DNA from: Sulfidibacter corallicola
GTDB lineage: Bacteria; Acidobacteriota; Holophagae; Acanthopleuribacterales; Acanthopleuribacteraceae
Assembly: GCF_017498545.1 (NCBI RefSeq)
Contig: NZ_CP071793.1
Location: 2,976,001 to 3,040,000 of the forward strand
Direction: 5' to 3'
DNA length: 64,000 nt
Positions within the stretch are counted from its first letter, which is position 1. The number at the start of each line of letters is the position of its first letter. Below, in pieces: positions 28,301 through 36,536 of the stretch. The notes beneath the pieces are model-generated. The model was not told the DNA's origin. It was given only the letters and a program-made list of their open reading frames with translations, and did no database searches. A program made the translations under genes and the position numbers.

Positions 28301-28757
28301 GAACCACTGGTCGCTTCGCGTCGAAGAGGACGTCCCTTGGCCTCCCGACGCCCACCACGGTCCCAAGTGCATGTTGATCAACGGCAGCGCCGGCTCCGGC
28401 GGCGATCACTTCCCGTTCCTCTTCCGGCGCATGGGCCTCGGTAAATTGATCGGCACCCGAACCTGGGGTGGTCTGGTAGGGCTCTCCGGCGGGCCGAGGT
28501 TCGTGGATGGCGGCGTCGTGACGGTGCCCTCCTTCGCGTTTTTCGAAACAGACGGGACCTGGGGCATCGAGGGCCACGGGGTCGACCCCGACATCGAGGT
28601 CGTCGCCGATCCGGCCAAGATGGTCGACGGTGCCGATCCCCAGCTCGATCGAGCCATCGAACAAATGCTCGAAGAGTTGAAGACCTATCCCAAAATTCCC
28701 AAACGTCCGGCCTATCCGGATCGCAGCGGCATGGGTCTTCCCGACAGCGAGAAGTGA
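25350..28757 (+). CDS. Secreted Tricorn-like S41 serine protease
   Basis: 1135 residues from GTG 25350 (AAAGGAGG just upstream, then a signal peptide at 1-35). Residues 45-560 form WD40/TolB-like propeller repeats ('WSPDGKWIAFFADDD', 'PTFDEKGKYLAFLSDR'), followed by a very charged insertion (565-615) of alternating acidic runs and Lys runs. Then a C1/PDZ segment (about 800-887, 'VAEGDYLLAVNGEPL') and the S41 core (905-1100). The probable catalytic set by family motif is His792 (ELNVGHAYH), Ser1016 (GSAGSGGD) and Glu1074 (GIEGHGVDPD). Tricorn proteins of archaea degrade peptides in the cytosol; bacterial relatives are often exported, as the signal peptide here implies. A strong terminator follows 35 bases after the stop. 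Confidence 0.92.
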   Translation: MRPKAYPSAVQKPNRIIPQMLFCLISLCLGNLIASDGYQPHGGMIRYPDVSQTHIVFSYANDLWLVPREGGTATPLASPGGTELTPRFSPDGETVAFSANFDGDEDLYTIPTSGGIPDRVTHHPGFEFLSDWTPDGQSLIFFSRSIEGFPRATQLFTVSATGGLPTKMPVPYGANGTIHSDGEWLAYTPRFRDYRTWKRYRGGQAAEIWLFNLENNSSKKVTDWEGTDTMPMWHGKTLYYLSDNGPNHRLNIWAYDTESGQRRQVTKLADYDVKFPSIGPGPNGQGEIVFQYGSQLHLLDLAKGTHAAVSVRLPGSRPALRTAPVDAAENLTTNRFLSSSAKRVAVEARGDIWTLPVKHGTPRNLTRTSGRAERDPAWSPDGKWIAFFADDDYEQGYNLFITQSDGRGETRKLTNLDKQYLFTPSWSPNSEKIAFWNQLGQLFLHDLASGQTKEIAKDRFGGTSSLAWTHDSRWLAMSLSLEATNALFVYHTETDKLHQLTSGMFNDYRPTFDEKGKYLAFLSDRHAADPTYEDYGTTWVYSGQDRILVVPLKKGEKVPFAPKSDEESFEDDDDAGENGKDEDDEDDEKDSKKKGKKKKGKKDAKKDKDDVKPIEFDLDGFEKRAVPVPVDHGNLSNLVFGRKAKLFYIRGAANRDRKSNQLTMVDLKDAELEEKTVVKGLVSFMLSEKREKMLVFKAPKRMAVIDAKPKQKMKDMVSTKGMTVQVNPREEWTQIFHEAWRLYREFFYAPNMHGLDWKAVRDSYAEMLADATTRGEVGYVLSEMISELNVGHAYHGNARDKGRPSNVNVGLLGADFSLENDAFRIRKIYRGGDWDASVRSPLDLPGIDVAEGDYLLAVNGEPLDTTKDVWASFLNLANRVVTLTVSKKPAMDDEARQVVVRTLRSDSELRLRDWIERNRDYVAKKTGGKVGYIYVRNTGIPGQNDLIRQLIGQRRKQALIIDERWNGGGQIPTRFIELLNRPLVNHWSLRVEEDVPWPPDAHHGPKCMLINGSAGSGGDHFPFLFRRMGLGKLIGTRTWGGLVGLSGGPRFVDGGVVTVPSFAFFETDGTWGIEGHGVDPDIEVVADPAKMVDGADPQLDRAIEQMLEELKTYPKIPKRPAYPDRSGMGLPDSEK

Positions 28758-28791
28758 ACCTTCGGCGGTTTGCGCCGCAATGAACCGAACC

Positions 28792-28826
28792 AAATCCCGG
28801 TCGAGATACCTCGGCCGGGATTTTTT
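28792..28826 (+). terminator. Rho-independent terminator after the Tricorn-like gene
   Basis: AAATCCCGG (28792-28800) pairs with CCGGGATTT (28815-28823), with an inner CGAG/CTCG stem and an ATAC loop, followed by a T-run to 28826. Confidence 0.85.
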
Positions 28827-29050
28827 GTCGATCGCCGAAGCACACCCGAATCGGCGAGCTGCGATCATGGCGCTCAAAGCCCGTTCGAAGGTCGAAACCA
28901 CCGAAAAAACCATTGTCGACGCACCGATTCCGCCCTGCCGGTTTCGCTGCTGGACAGGCGGAAGAAAATATTTGAAAATTTTTTAAACCATCTCGAAAAG
29001 GTCCCGTTGTACCCGGCAACCAACGATTGATACCCCACGGGAGGTTCCCC

Positions 29051-29554
29051 ATGAAACACGCTGTTCTCACTTTGCTGCTCGCCGCGTTCACCTCTACCGC
29101 CTTCGCCGGCGACGTTCTTTTCTTCCGGTTCGAAATGGAAGACCACACCGATCCCATCAACCCCACCACCATCAAAATCAACCTTCCCGTCAACACGCTC
29201 GAGGCCTTTGAAAACCCGATCAACCAGGCACTCGCCGAGGCGGATATCGATGACGAACTGGATCAGTTCCGCATCATTTGGGAAGAAGTCAAGAACGTAG
29301 GTCCTCACAACTACATCGACATTCAGGACGAGGACAACGAAGTCTCGGTGGAAACCACCGACACCCATCTCAAGGTCACGATCAAAAACATCGAGAACGG
29401 TGATTTCGAAGTACTCGTCCCTCTCGATTTGGTGGACTTTCTGGTAAATGCCAAAAACTTCGACGACCTGATGGACATCATCACGGCCTTGGAAGGTCGC
29501 GAGCTGATGACCATCACCGGCGACCGCCTCAGCGGCAGCCTGCGCATCGGGTAG
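29051..29554 (+). CDS. Small secreted acidic protein of unknown function
   Basis: 167 residues; ATG 29051 chosen (GGGAGG 6-7 bases upstream, signal peptide begins here, cleavage probably after AFA at about residue 19). The mature part is acidic and rich in Asp, Asn and Ile/Val, with amphipathic strands ('VSVETTDTHLKVTIKNI') and a short helix-rich C-terminus (DLVDFLVNAKNFDDLMDII). No family recognised; no cysteines for disulfides and no lipobox. Isolated gene flanked by terminators on both sides, so it is its own transcription unit. Confidence 0.75.
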   Translation: MKHAVLTLLLAAFTSTAFAGDVLFFRFEMEDHTDPINPTTIKINLPVNTLEAFENPINQALAEADIDDELDQFRIIWEEVKNVGPHNYIDIQDEDNEVSVETTDTHLKVTIKNIENGDFEVLVPLDLVDFLVNAKNFDDLMDIITALEGRELMTITGDRLSGSLRIG

Positions 29555-29599
29555 CCATCGAGCCGATCGACGGTGTCCCCATGAGGGCCCCCATCACAT

Positions 29600-29631
29600 A
29601 AAAAAGCACGCCACTTTCGGCGTGCTTTTTT
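29600..29631. terminator. Bidirectional terminator
   Basis: AAAAAAGCACGCC (29600-29612), loop ACTTTC, GGCGTGCTTTTTT (29619-29631): a 13-base perfect stem with A- and T-runs at both ends. It serves the rightward small secreted protein and the convergent SDR gene. Confidence 0.92.
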
Positions 29632-29653
29632 CGTTTTGCGGTCGAGGTCGATC

Positions 29654-30424
29654 TCAAGGCATCATGGCGCCGTTGTTGATATCCACCGTTTGACCGGTCA
29701 TGGACGTCTGGCTCGGATCGAACAACCAAGCGATCAGGCTCGCGATTTCCCCGGTCTCACTCATCTTGCCCAAGGGTACGCTTTGCATTTGCTCGGCCAA
29801 GGTGTCTTCGAAGGTCTTGCCGGTCGATTCGGCAAAGGTCTGCAAACCCTGGCGAGCCATGGCGGTATCGACCCAACCCGGGCACACCGCGTTCACCAGG
29901 ATCCGCTCCGGGGCAAGCGCCGAAGCCCAGGACCGCATCAATCCCAACATGCCGGCCTTGGAGGCGCAATAGGCGGTATAGCCGGGTACCCCGAGCCGAG
30001 CGAGGATCGAGGAGATCAAGACGATGCGGCGATAGTCGTCGCCGTCGCAGCGCCCGGCGCGCAACAACGGCAGGCACAAATTCACCAGGTGGTAGGTGCC
30101 CGTCAGGTTGATGCGCAAGATTTCGTCCCAGCGGTCGTTGCCGCCGTAGTGATTCTCTCCGCCCACACCGGCGTTGGACACCACGCCGTAGAGTTCGGTG
30201 ACATCCGTGGAGGCCAGGGCACTCGCCAGGGCCTCCGGATCGCCGACATCCACCCCCAGGACGTGAATCGGGGTGCCCTCTTCCAACATGTCCGCCGTTT
30301 CGGCCAGGACCTCGGTCCGGCGGCCCAACAAAAACAAACCATAACCTTCCTGACTCAACCGAATCGCCGTGGCCCGCCCGATGCCCGTGCCGGCACCGGT
30401 CACCACTACCCAACGCGTTTCCAT
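29654..30424 (-). CDS. Short-chain dehydrogenase/reductase (SDR)
   Basis: 256 residues from ATG 30424 (AGGGGG about 8 bases upstream); an in-frame GTG 30442 adds six residues without a ribosome-binding site. Classical SDR: the cofactor motif TGAGTGIG near the N-terminus, NAG at about 88-90, Ser in 'LISS', and the catalytic YCASK. Residues after the nucleotide loop (GRR) favour NADP(H) (inference). The substrate is not predictable. It lies 107 bases downstream of the YceH gene on the same strand and ends at the shared bidirectional terminator. Confidence 0.93.
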   Translation of the reverse strand: METRWVVVTGAGTGIGRATAIRLSQEGYGLFLLGRRTEVLAETADMLEEGTPIHVLGVDVGDPEALASALASTDVTELYGVVSNAGVGGENHYGGNDRWDEILRINLTGTYHLVNLCLPLLRAGRCDGDDYRRIVLISSILARLGVPGYTAYCASKAGMLGLMRSWASALAPERILVNAVCPGWVDTAMARQGLQTFAESTGKTFEDTLAEQMQSVPLGKMSETGEIASLIAWLFDPSQTSMTGQTVDINNGAMMP

Positions 30425-30531
30425 GATCGTTTCCCCCTTCACCTATGTGTCGTCCCGCCTTCACGCCATCGAGATCAGCCCAGGCAGGTCATTCAGGGTG
30501 GCTCTCGCGAAACCCCACCCACAAGGACAAC

Positions 30532-31197
30532 TCATTCGAACTGAGCGCGAAACGCCGCCAACTCCGCTTTGAGTTCGGCGACGCTCTCGCGCAGTTCGCG
30601 AACTTCTTCCTCGAGACTTGCGACGCGCCGATTGACCTCGTCATCCAAGGAAGGCCCGCGGTGTACGATTTCTCGGGCGGGCGCGGCATCCACCTCGGGT
30701 TCCCCCATCAACAGATGGGCATAGCGCGGTTCCTTGCGGCCCGGTTGCACGGGAAGTTGCATCACGAGCGGATCCACTTCCCGTTCCATCAGCGTCTTCA
30801 GCGTGATTTCCACGGCATCCATATCCTCGAAGGGATACAGCCGACCGGTTCGGGCACGCAGCTCGCCCACCGTCTGCGGCCCGCGCAACAGGAGCACGTC
30901 GAGTACGGCCACCTCCTGAACCGTGAGCAGCAGGGCTTTGGCGACATTGTGTTCGTATTTGGGTACCCGGCTGTCGACCGATTTGACCTCGAATGCAAAA
31001 TTGCGGTCACGGAGTCGATCGATGGCGCGCAGCACGGTCTGATCGTCGAAACTCACGACGGGCTCGCGATTCGATTTTTGATTACAGGCATTGATCAGTG
31101 CATTGAGGGTCAACGGATAGTAATCGGGAGTGGCCATCTCCTTTTCGATCAGTGATCCGAGAACGCGAACCTCTTCCATCGTCAACGTTTGTTCCAT
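30532..31197 (-). CDS. yceH: YceH/DUF480 family protein
   Basis: 221 residues; AGGAG 7 bases before ATG 31197. Starts with the family hallmark 'RVLGSLIEKE' and 'YPLTLNALINACNQK', then tandem winged-helix domains, the second with 'LLLRGPQTVGELRART' and 'RLYPFED'. The C-terminal 35 residues form a heptad-like coiled coil (VASLEEEVRELRESV), typical of the longer members. Function in bacteria is not established. Possibly co-transcribed with the downstream SDR gene. Confidence 0.93.
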   Translation of the reverse strand: MEQTLTMEEVRVLGSLIEKEMATPDYYPLTLNALINACNQKSNREPVVSFDDQTVLRAIDRLRDRNFAFEVKSVDSRVPKYEHNVAKALLLTVQEVAVLDVLLLRGPQTVGELRARTGRLYPFEDMDAVEITLKTLMEREVDPLVMQLPVQPGRKEPRYAHLLMGEPEVDAAPAREIVHRGPSLDDEVNRRVASLEEEVRELRESVAELKAELAAFRAQFE

Positions 31198-31465
31198 ACC
31201 GGGCTCCTGAAGAAAGGCGATTCCCCGCTTCTCCCCCTGTTTCCCAATCTCCGGAGACGGCCGAAAGGAGACACGCTTCCGGAGCGGAACGCCAGGGCAT
31301 CATCGTCACGGGAACCTTCGAAATGTGAACCCAGTCTTATCACATGGGGACCGCCAGGGTCCAGCCTGTATTTCACTATGGTTTTTTGTCGTGAAGTTCC
31401 TCGGAACTCACTGGATCAAGGATGGATGGAACTCTCGCTCAAAAGCCGTTCGACCAGGACGGGAC

Positions 31466-31485
31466 GGCCGCACCCGCGTGCGGCC
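31466..31485 (-). terminator. GC hairpin downstream of the pseudokinase gene
   Basis: GGCCGCAC and GTGCGGCC arms (8 bases) around a 4-base loop, 10 bases after the stop at 31495. No U-tract, so at best a weak or factor-assisted terminator. Confidence 0.3.
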
Positions 31486-31494
31486 ACCAAAGTG

Positions 31495-34400
31495 TCATTC
31501 GACGAAATGGGCGTCCTTGGCACAGCGGAACCCAATCACTTCGCTGCACATACGCGGGTCGCCGTGATTGCGCAGGTACATGGCGATTTCCTTACCCCGG
31601 CTACGGAAGGAACCACCGCGAAAGACCTTCTGGGGGCCCTCGGCGGTATTGACCGGATCCTGCCCGTTGCTGGTGCGGTAGAAGTTGGGGTCGTAGGTGT
31701 CCAGAACCCACTCGTTGACGTTGCCCAGGATTTCGTGGACACCGTATCCGTTGGGCGGGAACTTACCCACCGGCGCGGCTTTCTTTTCGGGGTAGAACTC
31801 GTAGACGGCCATCTTGGCGTCCGAATGCTTGCCCCACCAATACTTTTGCCGCTTGGTATTTCCGCTGGCGGCCTTTTCCCACTCGGCCTCGGTCGGCAGC
31901 CGTTTGCCAAGCCACTTGGCGTAGGCTTCGGCCGCGTACCAGCTCACGTAGCTCACCGGCCGGTCCAAATCACCCGAGGCCGGCGCCCCGCCGCCCCAGT
32001 GCTTCAGATAATTGCCGTCGTGGAATCGCGGAGAAATCCGTCCGGGCGCCCACTGCGGATTGGCATCCACGAATTGTTTGAACTGGCGGTTGGTGACCTC
32101 GAACTTGTCGATGAAGAAGCTTTCCACGTGGACATTGCGACGGGGCGCGGTATCGCGCTGCCCGTTGTCGCCCATCGAAAAAAGACCGAGCGGAATGTAG
32201 GACATGCCGTCCGGAGGGGACCACCGTGCATATTTCTGCCAGAGTTGCTGAGCCTCGGAGGTTCCGTTGATCTCGTAGATTTGCCGGTAGAGTTCGGCCA
32301 CTTCCTTGAACTGTCCCAGTTCGCGCTTGTCCTGCGCGGTGACCTGCAACCGGGAGACTTCCTTGCCGACATTCTCCATGGCCTCGACCGCGGTGGAATT
32401 GCCCGGGTCCAGTTCGGAGAGGCGCGAGGCGAGACGGAACTGCTGCGTGTAGTCCTTGCGCGACATGGCGCGTTCCAGGCGATCGACACTTTCGGTGATG
32501 TCGGCCCGCAATTGCTCTTCCTCGACATCCTCGAGGTTGGCTGTCAATTTACTGTCACCGGGCGCCAACTGAAGTGCGGCGCGGTAGGCTTGAGCCGCCT
32601 GGGGAAATTTCTGGCGGCTGAGTGCATCCTGACCCACCGCCGTGAGGGATTCGAGGAGCAACGGGCGCATTTTCTTGATGTATTGAGATTTGGGATCGAT
32701 CTGATCCAACTCGAGGAAAAGCGGTACCACTTTGGTGTATTCCCGGCGCCCATAGAGGGTCTCGATGCGTTCCTGCAGCTTGCCGGACTGCTCTTCCTTG
32801 AGTTTTGCCTTCAGTTCCTCGTATTGCTTGTTGACCTCGCCGTCGGTGCGGTCGGCCTTGTAGAGGCCGGCCAGAATGGCCAGGGCTTCCAGTTCCTTGC
32901 CTCGATTCAGGAGGGTCTGCACGGAAGACAACTGTTCCTGGCGAATCTCGGCGATCGCCTGTTTGGCCACCTCGTTGGTGCCGTCCAACTCGAGCACCGT
33001 TTTATAGGTGCCGTAGGCATCGTCCTTCCCATCGACCACGAGACGGCCCTCATCGCGGTAGGTTCCCGCGCGGGCCACCAACTCGTCGATCTGCTTCACG
33101 ACCGCGGCCTTTTCCTTCTTGGCCCGGGAGGCGAGCTGACCCAGTCGGGACTTGACCCGATCGCTGGGTGAATCGGCCAGAATCGCCTCGATCCGGCGAA
33201 TCGCCTCGTCGTAGGACTTGTTGTCCACGAGCGTCTGAACCGTGCCGATGGTTTTCAAATCGCGTTTCTTGCTGCTTTGCATCGTCACCCAGAACAGGAT
33301 GCCGCCAACCGCCAGAACGGCCAGCAGAATGGTCAACCCCAGGACCTTGGGATCGAAACGGCCGACGCGTTTGGCCTTGACGACCGAGGCCCCCCGGTTC
33401 GGAATGGGCGGCGGCGAGGTCGCGCGGTCGGCCTTGGTAAGACTGTCGGCCAGACCGGCTCGGGCCGCACTCTGGTCGGGCTCCTCCACCGCTTCGAAGC
33501 TGAAGGCGCCGTCGTCGGTGGTCACTTGATCTTTGAGATCGGTATGGTCCCCGGTCGATTCCGCGAACGGGTCGTTGCCGAGGTCCAATTCGTGTTCGCC
33601 GAATCCCCCCACATCGGGCGGGCTTGGCGGTGCAGGGGCACCGGTCGCTTCCGGTTGGTCGCCTTCGAAGCTGAAGGGGTTCTCACTGTCGCCCTCGCCG
33701 AATTCGTCACCGAAGCCGAAACTGTCCTCGGGCTGGGCTCCCTCCGGGACGGGACCGTCGCCACCGAAATCGAAACTGACCGAACCTTCACTGGGATCGC
33801 CACCGAAATCGAACTCGCCACCGGGAGCGGCGGGCGTAGCCGGCGGCTGGGGTACGTCGAAACCGCCGTCACCTGGATCCAGTTCGAAATCGGAACCACC
33901 GTGGGTGATTGCCGGATCCTGCAGGTCATCGCCTCCGAGGTCGAAGGGCTGGTTCTGTTGGGGTGTCGATACATCGAACGCCGGATCGTTGGCAAAATCC
34001 ATAGGCACCGAGGATCCGCCGCCCAATCCGAAATCGGCGTCGTCTTCTTCTTTGGTTTCGAAGTCGAAACCGCCACCGGTGCCAAATCCGAAGTCGCCGT
34101 CCTGATCGGCGGGCTGATCGCCACCACCGAAGTCGAAGCCGCCGTCGCCTTGGTCGGCGGGCTGATCGCCACCACCGAAATCGAAGCCGCCACCCTGATT
34201 GGATGCTACCTCGTCGCCGCCACCGAAATCGAAGCCGCCACCACCCGCATCGGGACCATCATCGATCTGGAAACCGGCACCCGCCGGTTCTTCGGGACCG
34301 TTGTCCAAATTGAAATCGAAGCCGCCGTTTTCCTGCGGCGCGGGCGCCGTGCCGAACTCCACCGGCGTCGGCTCACTCTGAAAGTCGCCGAAATCCACCG

Positions 34401-36180
34401 CGGGGCCGTTATCCATGGCGGGATCTTCGACGGCGGACGCGAATCCAAAATCGTCCTGACCACCGAGGCCACCGCCATTCTGGAAATCACCTTCGAGACC
34501 CATGTCGGTGCCACCCGGCTGCGCACCATTGCTGCCGAAATCGGGGCTTCCTGCAGGGGTTTCCCCGCCAAAATCGAAACCGCCGTTGGCGGCATCGCCA
34601 CCGCCGATGTCGAAGCCTCCACCGGCCGGCGGTTCCGTGCCGCCCAGATCGAAGCCGCCGCTCGCGGGTTCCGGGCTACCGAGATCGAACCCACCGGTGG
34701 CGGTGTCCGCATCGCCCAGATCGAAGCCGCCGGCCGCCTCGCCCCCGGTTGGCGGTCCTCCCAAGTCGAAACCGCCATTGACGTCGAACCCACCATTGGC
34801 CTGGTCGCCACCGCCGGCGTCCACCGGGCCCAGATCGAATCCCTGGGTTTCGGTCACGCCGCCGAAATCGAGGCTCTCGGATCCCGACAGGGAAGCCTCC
34901 GGGCTGACGCCGAAATCCATGCTGCCGATCTGATCGGCCCCACCGCTGCCGAAATCGGCTTCGGCCAATTGGCTCATGGAATTCGAATCGTCGCCCATGC
35001 TGCCGCCCGCCGCCGAAAAGTCGAGGCGATCCAAATCGGTGCCGCCGCCGGCCCCTTCCAGGCCCATGTTGGCACTGGAAACCGGGCGCGTTTCACCGAA
35101 CCAATCGCCACCGTTGACCGGCAAGCCGCCCTGACGGGCCTGATCGGCCAAATTGGACAGGGAGGCATCGCGAACCGTACGTTCCATATCGCCGCCGAAA
35201 CCGGTATTGAATTCGGGACCGAAGGTGCCGTCGGCGTTGGCGTTGGCCTCGCTGGGCAGTTCGAAACTCAAATCGGACGCGGTATCGTCGGCATCGCCGT
35301 CATCCCCGACCAATCCGAGCGAGTCCAACCCCGCAGAAGGATGGAAGGGTTCGTCATCCGGCAGGTTGTTCTGGGTCTTGGCCAGATCCTTGTAAAATTC
35401 GATCGCGTTCTGATAGCGACCCTCGGGTTGTTTGGAAAGCGCGTGTTGGATGGAAACCGTCATCGCCGGCGGGATGTGATGGTTCAGTTGCGAAGGATCG
35501 GGCAGAGGCGATGTGCGAATGGCTTCCTTCAACTGGTTCCAATCGACGGCCTGGTAGGGCGGCTGGCCCGTCACCACCTCGTACAAAATGGCGCCGGCTG
35601 CATAAATGTTGGCGCGAATATCGGTAGTGTCCGGGTTTTTAATGCGCTCCGGAGAATAGTATCTTCCGTAATAGAGTTGTTCATGGGGCGTAAAAAAGTT
35701 CTCGCGCTCACTTTGCAGCACATGACCGAAACCCCAGATGCGCGGTTCACCCTCGGGTGTCACGATCACGTTCGAGGGATTCAGGAACCGGTGCACACCG
35801 CCTTCGGAATGTGCGTAACCCACTCCTTTCAAAATGCCTTTCAGCAGATCGGAGGCCTGGCGGAGCGGCAGCTTGCCGTGCGTGCGAATCATTTCGTCGA
35901 GCGTTTGGCCCTCGATGAATTCGCGCACCAGGAAAAGCCGGTTTTCCCCTTCCACCACATTGATCAACGCAACGATATTCGGGTGTTCGCATTTGATGTT
36001 CTCGACCGCATCGTCCAAGAGCCTTTTGCGGAAATCGCCCGCGCTCGTCAATCGCGGGTGAATCGCTTTGAGTACAAACTTAGATCCGTCAGTGACGTGG
36101 ACCGCCAAAAAGGTCTCGCAAACCGCATTGCTGCTCAAAGCTTGCACTATCTTGAATTGATCAATCGTTGCACCGATCAT
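31495..36180 (-). CDS. Kinase-like (pseudokinase)/TPR/FGE-sulfatase domain membrane protein
   Basis: 1561 residues, ATG 36180 with GGAGCC upstream. Residues 1-270 have a Ser/Thr kinase fold: the VAIK lysine is K38, but the HRD motif reads H130-R131-F132, the metal-binding Asn is N137, and DFG reads G150-F151-G152. The glycine loop is also degenerate, so catalysis is unlikely. Residues about 290-930 are low complexity, rich in Gly, Asp and Phe (GGFDFGGG-type repeats). A single transmembrane helix lies near 960, followed by TPR/coiled helices (985-1310) and a C-terminal FGE-sulfatase/SUMF1-like domain (1315-1561: 'PRRNVHVESFFIDKFEVTN', 'RLPTEAEWEKAA', 'GNVNEWVLD', GFRC). The cysteine pair of true formylglycine-generating enzymes is missing from 'RGGSFRSRG', so this is likely a binding module. 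The kinase part is inside and the FGE part outside the membrane (inference). Confidence 0.93.
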   Translation of the reverse strand: MIGATIDQFKIVQALSSNAVCETFLAVHVTDGSKFVLKAIHPRLTSAGDFRKRLLDDAVENIKCEHPNIVALINVVEGENRLFLVREFIEGQTLDEMIRTHGKLPLRQASDLLKGILKGVGYAHSEGGVHRFLNPSNVIVTPEGEPRIWGFGHVLQSERENFFTPHEQLYYGRYYSPERIKNPDTTDIRANIYAAGAILYEVVTGQPPYQAVDWNQLKEAIRTSPLPDPSQLNHHIPPAMTVSIQHALSKQPEGRYQNAIEFYKDLAKTQNNLPDDEPFHPSAGLDSLGLVGDDGDADDTASDLSFELPSEANANADGTFGPEFNTGFGGDMERTVRDASLSNLADQARQGGLPVNGGDWFGETRPVSSANMGLEGAGGGTDLDRLDFSAAGGSMGDDSNSMSQLAEADFGSGGADQIGSMDFGVSPEASLSGSESLDFGGVTETQGFDLGPVDAGGGDQANGGFDVNGGFDLGGPPTGGEAAGGFDLGDADTATGGFDLGSPEPASGGFDLGGTEPPAGGGFDIGGGDAANGGFDFGGETPAGSPDFGSNGAQPGGTDMGLEGDFQNGGGLGGQDDFGFASAVEDPAMDNGPAVDFGDFQSEPTPVEFGTAPAPQENGGFDFNLDNGPEEPAGAGFQIDDGPDAGGGGFDFGGGDEVASNQGGGFDFGGGDQPADQGDGGFDFGGGDQPADQDGDFGFGTGGGFDFETKEEDDADFGLGGGSSVPMDFANDPAFDVSTPQQNQPFDLGGDDLQDPAITHGGSDFELDPGDGGFDVPQPPATPAAPGGEFDFGGDPSEGSVSFDFGGDGPVPEGAQPEDSFGFGDEFGEGDSENPFSFEGDQPEATGAPAPPSPPDVGGFGEHELDLGNDPFAESTGDHTDLKDQVTTDDGAFSFEAVEEPDQSAARAGLADSLTKADRATSPPPIPNRGASVVKAKRVGRFDPKVLGLTILLAVLAVGGILFWVTMQSSKKRDLKTIGTVQTLVDNKSYDEAIRRIEAILADSPSDRVKSRLGQLASRAKKEKAAVVKQIDELVARAGTYRDEGRLVVDGKDDAYGTYKTVLELDGTNEVAKQAIAEIRQEQLSSVQTLLNRGKELEALAILAGLYKADRTDGEVNKQYEELKAKLKEEQSGKLQERIETLYGRREYTKVVPLFLELDQIDPKSQYIKKMRPLLLESLTAVGQDALSRQKFPQAAQAYRAALQLAPGDSKLTANLEDVEEEQLRADITESVDRLERAMSRKDYTQQFRLASRLSELDPGNSTAVEAMENVGKEVSRLQVTAQDKRELGQFKEVAELYRQIYEINGTSEAQQLWQKYARWSPPDGMSYIPLGLFSMGDNGQRDTAPRRNVHVESFFIDKFEVTNRQFKQFVDANPQWAPGRISPRFHDGNYLKHWGGGAPASGDLDRPVSYVSWYAAEAYAKWLGKRLPTEAEWEKAASGNTKRQKYWWGKHSDAKMAVYEFYPEKKAAPVGKFPPNGYGVHEILGNVNEWVLDTYDPNFYRTSNGQDPVNTAEGPQKVFRGGSFRSRGKEIAMYLRNHGDPRMCSEVIGFRCAKDAHFVE

Positions 36181-36536
36181 AAAGGCTCCATTATGTAGGG
36201 GTTGGATGCAGAACTATTCTATCACCGCACCCTGTGCGACACAATTTTCAACCCAAAGTGGACGACAGGGGTGGATCAAGGCTCCGGAGGCGTCACACAA
36301 AGTGTTGCAGGACAGCGGGTTGGCTACCGATCGCGAAGCGTGGTGAAGCACTCCTCCGGCAGGAAGGGCCGCGAAACCAGCGACCGCCCCTTTTCCCACC
36401 TGCGATATCCCTTCACGGTGTGGATCGGCAAGGAAGCCAAAACCGAACAAAATCGTCTACAAACACGCGGTCTCCGAACCATTCGGCACAAACACATAAA
36501 CCATCGTAAAGCGCTTATTTGAAAAAAATTGACCGA
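36181..36536. other. Intergenic region between NRPS and pseudokinase genes
   Basis: 356 bases. It holds the promoter of the pseudokinase gene near its right-hand start and the 3' end of the NRPS transcript. No clear hairpin-plus-U-tract terminator was found and no coding sequence is supported. Confidence 0.45.
36216..36244 (-). promoter_or_regulatory. Candidate promoter of the pseudokinase gene
   Basis: Minus strand TTGTGT (36244-36239), 17-base spacer, TAGAAT (36221-36216). Leader of about 30 bases to ATG 36180. Confidence 0.45.

Noticed and set aside
31495..32200. Diversity-generating retroelement target (C-type-lectin-like FGE fold at a protein C-terminus)
   Set aside because: The fold fits, but no reverse transcriptase, template repeat or Avd gene is seen in the window.
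31495..32240. Genuine formylglycine-generating enzyme
   Set aside because: The cysteine pair needed for copper-dependent oxidation is missing and no sulfatase gene is nearby.
33277..36198. 973-codon rightward frame opposite the pseudokinase gene
   Set aside because: A mirror of the Gly/Asp-rich repeats; no start signal and no coherent domain.
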